A program made the translations under genes and the position numbers. DNA of 6,142 nt, taken from Rhizobacter sp. Lineage in GTDB: Bacteria; Pseudomonadota; Gammaproteobacteria; Burkholderiales; Burkholderiaceae_C. Shown one piece after another: positions 1 to 5,756 of this stretch. The notes beneath the pieces are model-generated. The model saw only the letters and a program-made list of their open reading frames with translations. It did not search any database and was not told where the DNA came from. The stretch lies in assembly GCA_025359585.1 (NCBI GenBank), contig JANYFX010000136.1:1-6142 (forward strand), in the 5' to 3' direction. The first letter of the stretch is position 1. The number at the start of each line of letters is the position of its first letter.

Positions 1-261
1 GTCTCGGCCTATGCCGCCGGCCAGGTGCAGCTGATGGGCGTGGGCGCGTCGGTGGCCGGCAACTTCATGGCGAAGAACCCGAACGTGAGCACCGAGTTCA
101 AGCTGCTGCTCAAAGACTCGCCCAACTTCATCGGCGTGGCCAAGGGCGAAGACAAGCTGCGCCTGAAGGTCAACGACATCATTGCCGACGCGAAGAAGTC
201 GGGCGAGCTGAACAAGATGGCGATGAAGTGGCTGGGCCGCCCGCTGGGCGAATTGCCTTGA
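1..261 (+). CDS. Amino acid ABC transporter periplasmic substrate-binding protein, C-terminal fragment (5' end outside window)
   Basis: The reading frame is open from base 1 and stops with TGA at 259-261, giving the last 86 residues. The gene starts upstream of the window, so its signal peptide and most of the ligand pocket are not visible. The tail resembles the end of family 3 (SBP_bac_3) solute-binding proteins: a segment AAGQVQLMGVGASVAGNFMA, where lobe 1 is rejoined, then DSPNFIGVAKGEDKLRLKVN, then a closing helix with NKMAMKWLG. This matches the family pattern of 'xxGIAVRKGDxxLxxxVNxxLxxLxxxGxxxxxxxKW'. In this family the protein binds a polar amino acid or similar small solute in the periplasm and delivers it to the permease dimer. 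Two permease genes and an ATPase gene follow directly, which strongly supports the assignment. The ligand cannot be read from this fragment. The family call is fairly sure; the substrate is unknown. Confidence 0.85.
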   Translation, partial: VSAYAAGQVQLMGVGASVAGNFMAKNPNVSTEFKLLLKDSPNFIGVAKGEDKLRLKVNDIIADAKKSGELNKMAMKWLGRPLGELP

Positions 262-285
262 TCGTTTGACGCAGCAGCCTCACAC

Positions 286-945
286 ATGATCGCGTTCGAC
301 TTCCCCGCCGTCCTCGCCGAGTGGCCGCTGCTGGCCCGGGGCGTGGCCGCCACGCTGGCGCTGACGGCCGTGTCGGCGACGGTGGGGGTGTCGCTCGGCG
401 TGGCCTGCGCCTGGGCACGGCTGCACGGTGCACCATGGTTGAAGGCGGTCGTCGGCGCGTATGTGGAGCTGATCCGCAACACGCCGTTCATCGTGCAGCT
501 GTTCTTCCTGTTCTTCGGCTTGCCCGGTGTCGGCATCAAGCTCTCGCCCGAGGTGGCCTCGGTGCTCGCGATGGTGGTGAACCTCGGCGCCTACGCGGCC
601 GAGATCGTGCGTGCCGGCATCGCCACCACGCCGCGCGGCCAGATCGAAGCGGCGCAAAGCCTGGCCTTGTCCGAGATGCAGGTGTTCACGCGCGTCGTGT
701 TGCCGCCCTCGCTGAAGCGGGTCTGGCCGGCGCTGGTGAGCCAGATCATCATCGTGATGCTGGGCTCGGCGGTGTGCGGGCAGATCTCGACACCGGAGCT
801 GTCTTACGCGGCCAACCTGATCCAGTCGCGCAACTTCCGCGCCTTCGAGGCTTTCATCATCGCGACACTGATCTACCTGGCTTTGTCGATGGCCTTGCGA
901 CGCTTGTTGAACTGGGCTGGGCCGCGCTTCATCTTCGGAAAATAG
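286..945 (+). CDS. Polar amino acid ABC transporter permease (HisM/GlnP family), first subunit
   Basis: This is a 219-residue inner-membrane permease, the usual length for polar amino acid (PAAT) importers. Hydrophobic segments lie at about 20-42, 55-79, 90-112, 150-165 and 185-205. Family motifs seen are YVELIRNTPFIVQLFF (59-74), GAYAAEIVRAGI (101-112) and the cytoplasmic coupling loop GQIEAAQSLALS (118-129), followed by RVVLPPSLKRVWPAL, the equivalent of the 'ILPQALR' helix. The normally invariant glycine of the EAA loop (EAA-x3-G) is alanine 127. The protein should pair with the next gene product to form the translocation channel and dock on the ATPase through this loop. The gene begins 24 bases after the binding-protein stop. 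No strong Shine-Dalgarno sequence is visible before ATG 286, so translation may depend on coupling to the upstream gene. The transported amino acid cannot be deduced. Confidence 0.93.
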   Translation: MIAFDFPAVLAEWPLLARGVAATLALTAVSATVGVSLGVACAWARLHGAPWLKAVVGAYVELIRNTPFIVQLFFLFFGLPGVGIKLSPEVASVLAMVVNLGAYAAEIVRAGIATTPRGQIEAAQSLALSEMQVFTRVVLPPSLKRVWPALVSQIIIVMLGSAVCGQISTPELSYAANLIQSRNFRAFEAFIIATLIYLALSMALRRLLNWAGPRFIFGK

Positions 946-946
946 G

Positions 947-1600
947 ATGGTCGACTTTTCCCTCTGGGACATCTTCCGCAACCTGCTGCTCGCCGCCCGC
1001 TGGACGGTGCTGCTGTCGCTGATCGCGTTCGTCGGTGGCGGGCTCGTCGGCATCGCACTGTTGATCGCGCGCATCGCGAAGCTGCGCTTCGCCGACACGC
1101 TGGTCGGTGCCTACGTGCAACTCTTTCAGGGCACGCCGCTGCTGATGCAGCTCTTTCTCGCGTACTTCGGCCTGGCCCTCTTCGGCATCAACGTCTCGCC
1201 CTGGGTTGCGGCGGCGCTTGCACTCACGCTTTACACCAGCGCCTTCCTCACCGAGATCTGGCGCGGCTGCGTCAACGCGGTGAACAAGGGGCAATGGGAA
1301 GCCTCGACGGCGCTGGCACTCAGCCTGTCGGAGCAACTGCGTTATGTGATCGGCCCGCAGGCCTTGCGCGTGGCGGTGCCGCCGACGGTGGGTTTTCTGG
1401 TGCAGGTGATCAAGGGCACGGCGCTGGCCTCGGTGATCGGCTTCGTCGAGCTGACCAAGGCCGGCACGATGATCACCAACGCCACCTTCCGGCCGTTCAC
1501 CGTGTACGCCTGCCTCGCGCTGATGTATTTCGCGCTGTGCTTCCCAATCTCGGCCTGGAGCAAGTCACTGGAGAAGAAGCTGAACCATGGGCATCGTTGA
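947..1600 (+). CDS. Polar amino acid ABC transporter permease (HisM/GlnP family), second subunit
   Basis: This is the second 217-residue permease of the importer, the probable heterodimer partner of the preceding gene product. Hydrophobic segments lie at about 13-41, 53-79, 86-107, 143-166 and 184-204. Diagnostic stretches are GAYVQLFQGTPLLMQLFLAY (54-73), where QGTP replaces the common RNTP/RGTP, and SAFLTEIWRG (98-107). The coupling loop is GQWEASTALALS (115-126), followed by LRYVIGPQALRVAVPP. As in the first permease, the conserved EAA-loop glycine is alanine (124), and the second alanine of EAA is serine (120). The start codon follows the previous stop by one base (TAG G ATG). A GGAA Shine-Dalgarno at 937-940, six bases upstream, lies inside the first permease gene and supports this start and translational coupling. 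The 3' end overlaps the ATPase gene by 14 bases. The role is certain at family level; the substrate is not. Confidence 0.93.
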   Translation: MVDFSLWDIFRNLLLAARWTVLLSLIAFVGGGLVGIALLIARIAKLRFADTLVGAYVQLFQGTPLLMQLFLAYFGLALFGINVSPWVAAALALTLYTSAFLTEIWRGCVNAVNKGQWEASTALALSLSEQLRYVIGPQALRVAVPPTVGFLVQVIKGTALASVIGFVELTKAGTMITNATFRPFTVYACLALMYFALCFPISAWSKSLEKKLNHGHR

Positions 1601-2321
1601 AATCGCGGGACTGAAGAAGCGCTTCGGCACGAACGAAGTGCTGAAGGGCATCGACCTGTCGGTCAAGCAGGGCGAGGTGATCGCCATCATCGGCAAGAGC
1701 GGCTCGGGCAAGAGCACGCTCTTGCGTTGCATCAACGGGCTGGAAGTCTTCAACGAAGGCACGCTCAGCGTCGACGGCAACCCGCTGCTGCACGACGACA
1801 AGGCGGCGATGCGCACGCTGCGCCAACGCGTCGGCATGATCTTCCAGGGCTTCAACCTGTTCCCGCACCTGAGCGTCGGTCGCAACGTGATGCTCGCGCC
1901 CACGCTGGTGAAAAAGCGCGACACGGCGGCTGCGGCCGAGCAGGCATCGAGACTGCTCGCACGCGTCGGCCTGGCAGAAAAATTCGATGCCCAACCCGAT
2001 CAGTTGTCGGGCGGCCAACAGCAACGCGTGGCGATCGCGCGCGCACTCGCGATGGAACCCGCCGTGCTGCTGTGCGACGAGATCACCTCGGCGCTCGACC
2101 CCGAGCTGGTGGGCGAGGTGTTGCGTGTGGTGGAGTCGCTCGCCGACGAAGGCATGACGCTGCTGATGGTCACGCACGAGATGAGCTTTGCACGCAAGGT
2201 CTCGGACCGCTTGGTCTTCATGCACGCCGGCCGCATCCACGAGATGGGCCCACCGGAGGTGATCTTCGGCGCACCGCAAACGCCCGAGTTGAAGCAGTTT
2301 CTCTCGTCGATCGACGCCTGA
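1587..2321 (+). CDS. Polar amino acid ABC transporter ATP-binding protein
   Basis: This is a 244-residue cytoplasmic ATPase of the HisP/GlnQ type, full length for the family, which dimerises and powers import through the two permeases. All nucleotide-binding motifs are present: Walker A GKSGSGKST (36-44), Q-loop Gln87 in IFQGFNLFPH, signature LSGGQQQR (140-147), Walker B VLLCDE (160-165) with catalytic Glu165, D-loop SALD (168-171) and switch His197 in VTHEM. Two substitutions differ from the commonest form: Lys37 replaces proline in Walker A, and CDEIT replaces FDEPT after Walker B. Neither removes a catalytic residue. ATG 1587 sits within the end of the second permease gene, in another frame. 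A GAAG at 1576-1579, seven bases upstream, plus the extended GGAGAAGAAG purine run supports it. This is the last gene of the importer operon; its stop lies 8 bases from the stop of the convergent kinase gene. Confidence 0.96.
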   Translation: MGIVEIAGLKKRFGTNEVLKGIDLSVKQGEVIAIIGKSGSGKSTLLRCINGLEVFNEGTLSVDGNPLLHDDKAAMRTLRQRVGMIFQGFNLFPHLSVGRNVMLAPTLVKKRDTAAAAEQASRLLARVGLAEKFDAQPDQLSGGQQQRVAIARALAMEPAVLLCDEITSALDPELVGEVLRVVESLADEGMTLLMVTHEMSFARKVSDRLVFMHAGRIHEMGPPEVIFGAPQTPELKQFLSSIDA

Positions 2322-2329
2322 GCGCCGCG

Positions 2330-4219
2330 CTACTGCTGCTCGCGCTTGCGTTTGGTCTCGAGCACCCTCACGCATTCGGGGTGATCGCGGTAACGCGGCT
2401 GCTCGCATTCGCGGTCCATGCAGACGGCCAGCGCGATGAACAGGCGGGTGCCGCACACCTCGCGCGCCGTCGCCGGGCCGGTGGCCGCTGCTGGCACCGG
2501 CGCGGCAACGACCACCGGGTCGCGCTGCATGGCGGGCACCGGCCTGCCGCGCCCTTCTGCGGCGCGCGACGCCGCGGTATCGCCATAGAGGCTGCCCACC
2601 GGGGTGTTGCCTTCGGGTCGCGAAGCCCCGGCAACCACGTTTGGCTTGTTGCGGGACCCGCTCGCGGCACCCAGTGAAACGGCGGCAGCGCTGCCGCTGC
2701 CGGCGACCGCAGCCACCGGTTTGCCTGCGTCGCCAGACGCTGCCTTGCCCGGCACCGCCAAACCTTGCGCCTGGGCCACCGCCGCGAGGGCGGCGTCGGT
2801 CGCGGCCTGTGTCGAGGCCGCCGCGCTGGCCGGCGTGGCCACGGCCACGGCAGGCGGCGGTGCTGGCACCGGAACGGGCGCGGCCACGGCCATCGAAGCG
2901 GCCGCGCTGGCCGCCTCGACGGCCACCACAGCCGGCACGCGCGAGCCGCCGAGCAACCCGACGAACTGCCACAGCACCGCCCCCGCCACGACGACGGCCG
3001 CAGCGAGCACTGCCATCAGCAGGCCACGCTTCGACGCAGGCGCGGCCGGTGGGTGCGAAGGCCCCGGTGCGGCGGCGAGCCGCTGCGGCGCGGCCGGCAT
3101 CACCGTTGCGGGGCGGGGCGGTGGTGGCGGTGGCGCGCGCGGCGTCGACGTCGGTGGGTACGCGGTATTGATGCGCGTGGCCTGCGGGTCGGCGGCATCG
3201 ACCATCATGGTCGGCTGAAACGTCACCGCGCTCGACGCACCGAGCGGGGGGACCGCCCCACCCTGCCCCGCGCCAACGGCGGCAACACGCGCCGGCACCG
3301 GGGCCAGGCCCTTCAACGCGGCACGCAGCTCGGCCACGTTCTGCGGGCGCTCCAGCGGGCGCACCCGCAGCGTCCAGCCCACCGCTTCGAGCAGGCGTTG
3401 CGACACGCCGGGCACGCTGCGTTGTTCGATCGGCTCCGAGTCGTCTTGCATCGCGCGCGCCGTGGCCGGCGCCGGCGGCACACCGAACAGCAGGAAGTGC
3501 ATGACCGCGCCGAGCGCATAAATGTCGGTCCACGGGCCCTGGCGCATCTGCGTCATTTCGGCGTACTGCTCGATCGGCGCGTAGCTCGGTTTCAGGATCG
3601 CGGTGAGCGACTGCGTGCGGTCGCTGATGACGTGCCGCGCGGCGCCGAAGTCGAGCAGGATCGGCGGGCCTTCGGGCGGCAGCAGGATGTTGTCGGGCGC
3701 GATGTCGCGGTGGTACACGCCCTCGCGGTGCAGCAGTTCGAGCGCATCGAGCATGGGGTGGATCACGCTCATGATCCAGGCCTCGTCGGGCGCGTGCGCC
3801 ATCGCCTTGCGCGCGTCGCGCAGCGTGATGCCCTGCAGGTAGGGCATGACCATGTAGGCGGTGGCGTTGTCTTCCCAGAAGCGGTAGACCTTCACCAGCG
3901 ACGGGTGGTCGAAACGCGCCAGCAAGCGCGCTTCGTTGACGAAGGAGCGCAGACCGATCGCATAGGTCTCGGCGAACGACGCCGAGCGCACCGTGATCAT
4001 CGGCCCGACCCCGCGCGATGCGAGCGCCGCCGGCATGTATTCCTTCAGCGCGACCTGGCGCTCCAGCGAGTGGTCTTGCGTGAGGTAGACGATGCCGAAG
4101 CCGCCCACGCCGAGCACGCGCAGGATCTCGAACTCGCCGAAGCGGGTGCCGGCCGGTAAGGCGTCGTGCTCGGCCACGGCAGCAGCCGGCGGGGGGGCGG
4201 AAGGGGTTGGTGTGCTCAT
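2330..4219 (-). CDS. Transmembrane Ser/Thr protein kinase with Ala/Pro-rich linker and four-cysteine C-terminal module
   Basis: This is a 629-residue, probably membrane-anchored kinase that transfers ATP phosphate to Ser/Thr of unknown target proteins. Cytoplasmic kinase domain (about 27-303): glycine loop GVGGFGIVY (37-45), Lys59 in VALKEY, Glu96 in FVNEARLL, catalytic HRDIAPDN (170-177; Asp172, Asn177), DFG 190-192, and APIEQY (214-219) in place of the APE motif. All catalytic residues are intact. A Pro/Ala-rich juxtamembrane stretch (about 305-396) includes six consecutive prolines (363-368). One transmembrane helix lies at about 400-423, preceded by SKRG, consistent with N-inside topology. 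An Ala/Val/Pro-rich, probably periplasmic linker (about 426-586) leads to a compact tail with Cys589, 600, 605 and 616. I chose ATG at 4217-4219 (protein MSTPTPSA...). The in-frame ATG at 4358-4360 would add 47 unconserved-looking residues and reach into the argG promoter region. No clear Shine-Dalgarno is visible. No phosphatase or FHA gene is adjacent, so the pathway is unknown. Confidence 0.93.
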   Translation of the reverse strand: MSTPTPSAPPPAAAVAEHDALPAGTRFGEFEILRVLGVGGFGIVYLTQDHSLERQVALKEYMPAALASRGVGPMITVRSASFAETYAIGLRSFVNEARLLARFDHPSLVKVYRFWEDNATAYMVMPYLQGITLRDARKAMAHAPDEAWIMSVIHPMLDALELLHREGVYHRDIAPDNILLPPEGPPILLDFGAARHVISDRTQSLTAILKPSYAPIEQYAEMTQMRQGPWTDIYALGAVMHFLLFGVPPAPATARAMQDDSEPIEQRSVPGVSQRLLEAVGWTLRVRPLERPQNVAELRAALKGLAPVPARVAAVGAGQGGAVPPLGASSAVTFQPTMMVDAADPQATRINTAYPPTSTPRAPPPPPPRPATVMPAAPQRLAAAPGPSHPPAAPASKRGLLMAVLAAAVVVAGAVLWQFVGLLGGSRVPAVVAVEAASAAASMAVAAPVPVPAPPPAVAVATPASAAASTQAATDAALAAVAQAQGLAVPGKAASGDAGKPVAAVAGSGSAAAVSLGAASGSRNKPNVVAGASRPEGNTPVGSLYGDTAASRAAEGRGRPVPAMQRDPVVVAAPVPAAATGPATAREVCGTRLFIALAVCMDRECEQPRYRDHPECVRVLETKRKREQQ

Positions 4220-4311
4220 GTTGAAAGCGCCCGGGGCGCGGACGCGAAGATTAACGCACGGGGCGGCAGCTTCCGCGCCCTCCAATGAGGGGTTGATGAC
4301 TTTCGGCCCCA

Positions 4312-4329
4312 GGCCCGGCGTGCCGGGCC
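4312..4329. repeat. Perfect GC-rich inverted repeat upstream of argG
   Basis: The arms GGCCCGGC (4312-4319) and GCCGGGCC (4322-4329) are perfectly complementary around a 2-base centre. A further GCCCGGCG copy lies at 4346-4353 in the same orientation as the left arm. It could be an operator for a dimeric regulator or simply chance in GC-rich DNA. The repeat itself is seen directly; any function is speculation. Confidence 0.4.
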
Positions 4330-4361
4330 GCACCCCCGCCGGCCAGCCCGGCGCGTGCAAC

Positions 4362-4367
4362 TAAAAT
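4362..4367 (+). promoter_or_regulatory. Putative -10 element of the argG promoter
   Basis: The hexamer TAAAAT matches the sigma-70 consensus TATAAT at five of six positions and stands out in very GC-rich surroundings. It lies 46 bases upstream of the argG start codon, so transcription would begin near 4374 and give a leader of about 40 bases. No recognisable -35 (CCGGCC occupies the expected place), so activator dependence or an unusual promoter is possible. Confidence 0.35.
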
Positions 4368-4380
4368 CGGCGCTTCGCCG
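4368..4380 (+). repeat. Small inverted repeat at the predicted argG transcription start
   Basis: CGGCG (4368-4372) and CGCCG (4376-4380) flank a 3-base CTT loop and are followed by TTT (4381-4383). The repeat begins directly after the TAAAAT hexamer and overlaps the expected start of transcription. It could be a regulator site or a weak 5'-leader hairpin. The stem is too short and the T-run too brief to call a terminator. Confidence 0.25.
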
Positions 4381-4413
4381 TTTGCTCACCGCCCTTGCCC
4401 GAACCCGAACACC

Positions 4414-5694
4414 ATGCCCAAAGTCACTTCACCCAAGCCAGTCTCCACCCAACCCAAGAAGGTCGTGCTCGCCTATTCCGGCGGCCTGGACACCTCGGTG
4501 ATCCTGAAGTGGCTGCAAGACGAGTACCACTGCGAGGTGGTGACCTTCACCGCCGACCTGGGCCAGGGTGAAGAAGTCGAACCCGCACGCGCCAAGGCGT
4601 TGAAGATGGGCATCAAGCCCGAGAACATCTTCATCGACGACCTGCGCGAGGAGTTCGTGCGCGACTTCGTGTTCCCGATGTTCCGCGCCAATGCGCTGTA
4701 CGAAGGCGAATACCTGCTCGGCACCTCGATCGCGCGGCCGCTGATCGCCAAGCGCCTGATCGACATCGCCCGCAAGACCCGCGCAGACGCGATCAGCCAC
4801 GGCGCCACCGGCAAAGGCAACGACCAGGTGCGTTTCGAGCTCGGCGCCTACGCGCTGATGCCCGACGTGAAGGTGATCGCCCCGTGGCGCGAGTGGGACC
4901 TGCTGAGCCGCGACAAGCTGCTGGCCTACGCCGACAAACACGGCATTCCGGTCGACTTCAAGAAGCGCAAGGGTGGCGGCGCGCCGTATTCGATGGACGC
5001 CAACCTGCTGCACATCAGCTACGAAGGCGGCGTGCTCGAAGACCCGAACTTCGCTCCCGACGACAAGATGTGGCGCCTGACGGTCAGCCCCGAAAAGGCG
5101 CCGGGCAAGCCGCAGATCGTCGAGCTCGGCTACGCCAAGGGCGACATCGTCACGATCGACGGCAAGAAGATGAGCCCGGCACAGGCGCTGACCGAGCTCA
5201 ACCGCATTGGCGGCAAACACGGCATCGGTCGGCTCGACAAGGTCGAGAACCGCTACGTCGGAATGAAGAGCCGCGGCTGTTATGAAACCCCGGGGGGCAC
5301 CATCATGCTGGCCGGCCACCGCGCGATGGAGTCGATCACGCTCGACCGCGAAGTGCTGGCGCTGAAAGACGACCTGATGCCGCGTTACGCGCGCATGGTC
5401 TACAACGGCTACTGGTTCAGCCCCGAGCGCTTGTTGCTGCAAGGCCTGATCGACGCGAGCCAGGCGACCGTGAACGGCAGCGTCAAGCTCAAGCTCTACA
5501 AGGGCACGATCATGTGCGTGGGCCGCGAGTCGAAGACCGATTCGCTGTTCGACATGAAGATCTCGACCTTCGACGACGACGGTGGCGCCTACAACCAAGC
5601 CGACGCCGCCGGTTTCATCAAGCTCAATGCCTTGCGCCTGCGCATCGGCGCCAATCTGGCGGCGCGTCGCAAGCCGGCGTCGAAGAGAAAATAG
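4414..5694 (+). CDS. argG: Argininosuccinate synthase
   Basis: ArgG joins citrulline and aspartate at the cost of ATP (to AMP and PPi) to make argininosuccinate, the penultimate step of arginine biosynthesis, in the cytoplasm. The 426-residue protein carries both family signatures: the N-type ATP-pyrophosphatase loop AYSGGLDTS (20-28) and GATGKGNDQVRF (130-141). Other conserved ArgG stretches are GQGEEVEPARAKAL, EGEYLLGTSIARPLIAKRL, IAPWREWDL, PYSMDANLLHISYEG and SRGCYETPGGTI. The core begins at about residue 15, so this version has a short Pro/Lys/Thr-rich N-terminal extension, and it ends in a basic tail (ARRKPASKRK). ATG 4414 is the only plausible start, because no other Met precedes the ATP loop. 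No strong Shine-Dalgarno is visible. The gene appears to be transcribed alone from the divergent intergenic region, possibly reading into the next gene 62 bases downstream. No other arg genes lie in the window. The identification is essentially certain. Confidence 0.98.
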   Translation: MPKVTSPKPVSTQPKKVVLAYSGGLDTSVILKWLQDEYHCEVVTFTADLGQGEEVEPARAKALKMGIKPENIFIDDLREEFVRDFVFPMFRANALYEGEYLLGTSIARPLIAKRLIDIARKTRADAISHGATGKGNDQVRFELGAYALMPDVKVIAPWREWDLLSRDKLLAYADKHGIPVDFKKRKGGGAPYSMDANLLHISYEGGVLEDPNFAPDDKMWRLTVSPEKAPGKPQIVELGYAKGDIVTIDGKKMSPAQALTELNRIGGKHGIGRLDKVENRYVGMKSRGCYETPGGTIMLAGHRAMESITLDREVLALKDDLMPRYARMVYNGYWFSPERLLLQGLIDASQATVNGSVKLKLYKGTIMCVGRESKTDSLFDMKISTFDDDGGAYNQADAAGFIKLNALRLRIGANLAARRKPASKRK

Positions 5695-5756
5695 GGCGCG
5701 GGCCGAAACGCCTGCACCCGCCGCAGTGCAGTGCAAGAATCGAAAGCATGCTCCCG

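Larger units (their letters stand above)
4220..4413. promoter_or_regulatory. Divergent intergenic region between the kinase gene and argG
   Basis: This 194-base stretch must hold the promoters of both divergent genes. On the + strand, TAAAAT at 4362-4367 is a good -10-like hexamer 46 bases before the argG ATG, although no matching -35 is visible 16-18 bases upstream. On the - strand, GTTAAT (complement of 4250-4255), about 30 bases before the kinase ATG, is a weaker -10 candidate, again without a clear -35. Several short GC-rich inverted repeats crowd the region (4227-4239, 4312-4329, 4337-4353, 4368-4380). I saw no convincing ArgR-type AT-rich operator. The region's role is inferred from gene orientation; the individual elements are tentative. 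Confidence 0.5.

Noticed and set aside
280..1098. 272-codon - strand open frame opposite the permeases
   Set aside because: It is a shadow of two well-supported permease genes, with a low-complexity Arg/His/Gln product.
1..2321. Assigning the importer to arginine because argG is nearby
   Set aside because: The importer and argG are separated by an oppositely oriented kinase gene, and most of the binding-protein ligand pocket is outside the window. Substrate cannot be inferred.
1497..3533. Long - strand open frame of 678 codons overlapping the ATPase and kinase genes
   Set aside because: It is antisense to the ATPase and out of frame with the kinase. Its product is Arg/Gly/Ala-rich without any family motif, which is typical of shadow frames in GC-rich DNA.
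2765..4159. Long + strand open frame of 464 codons opposite the kinase
   Set aside because: The product is an Arg/His/Gly-rich shadow of the kinase coding strand with no recognisable motif. The opposite strand encodes a complete kinase with all catalytic residues.
4220..4360. N-terminal extension of the kinase to the in-frame ATG at 4358-4360
   Set aside because: The extra 47 residues have no recognisable content and would reach to the argG -10-like hexamer. The downstream MSTPTPSA start leads directly into the kinase domain.
5712..5731. Inverted repeat CTGCAC/GTGCAG after argG as a terminator
   Set aside because: The stem is only 6 bp with an 8-base loop and no T-run, and it sits close before the next gene. 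It may be chance, so a terminator is not supported.
4429..5736. 435-codon - strand open frame antisense to argG
   Set aside because: argG on the + strand is unmistakable. The antisense product is a His/Val/Gln/Asp-rich mirror of its codons with no domain.
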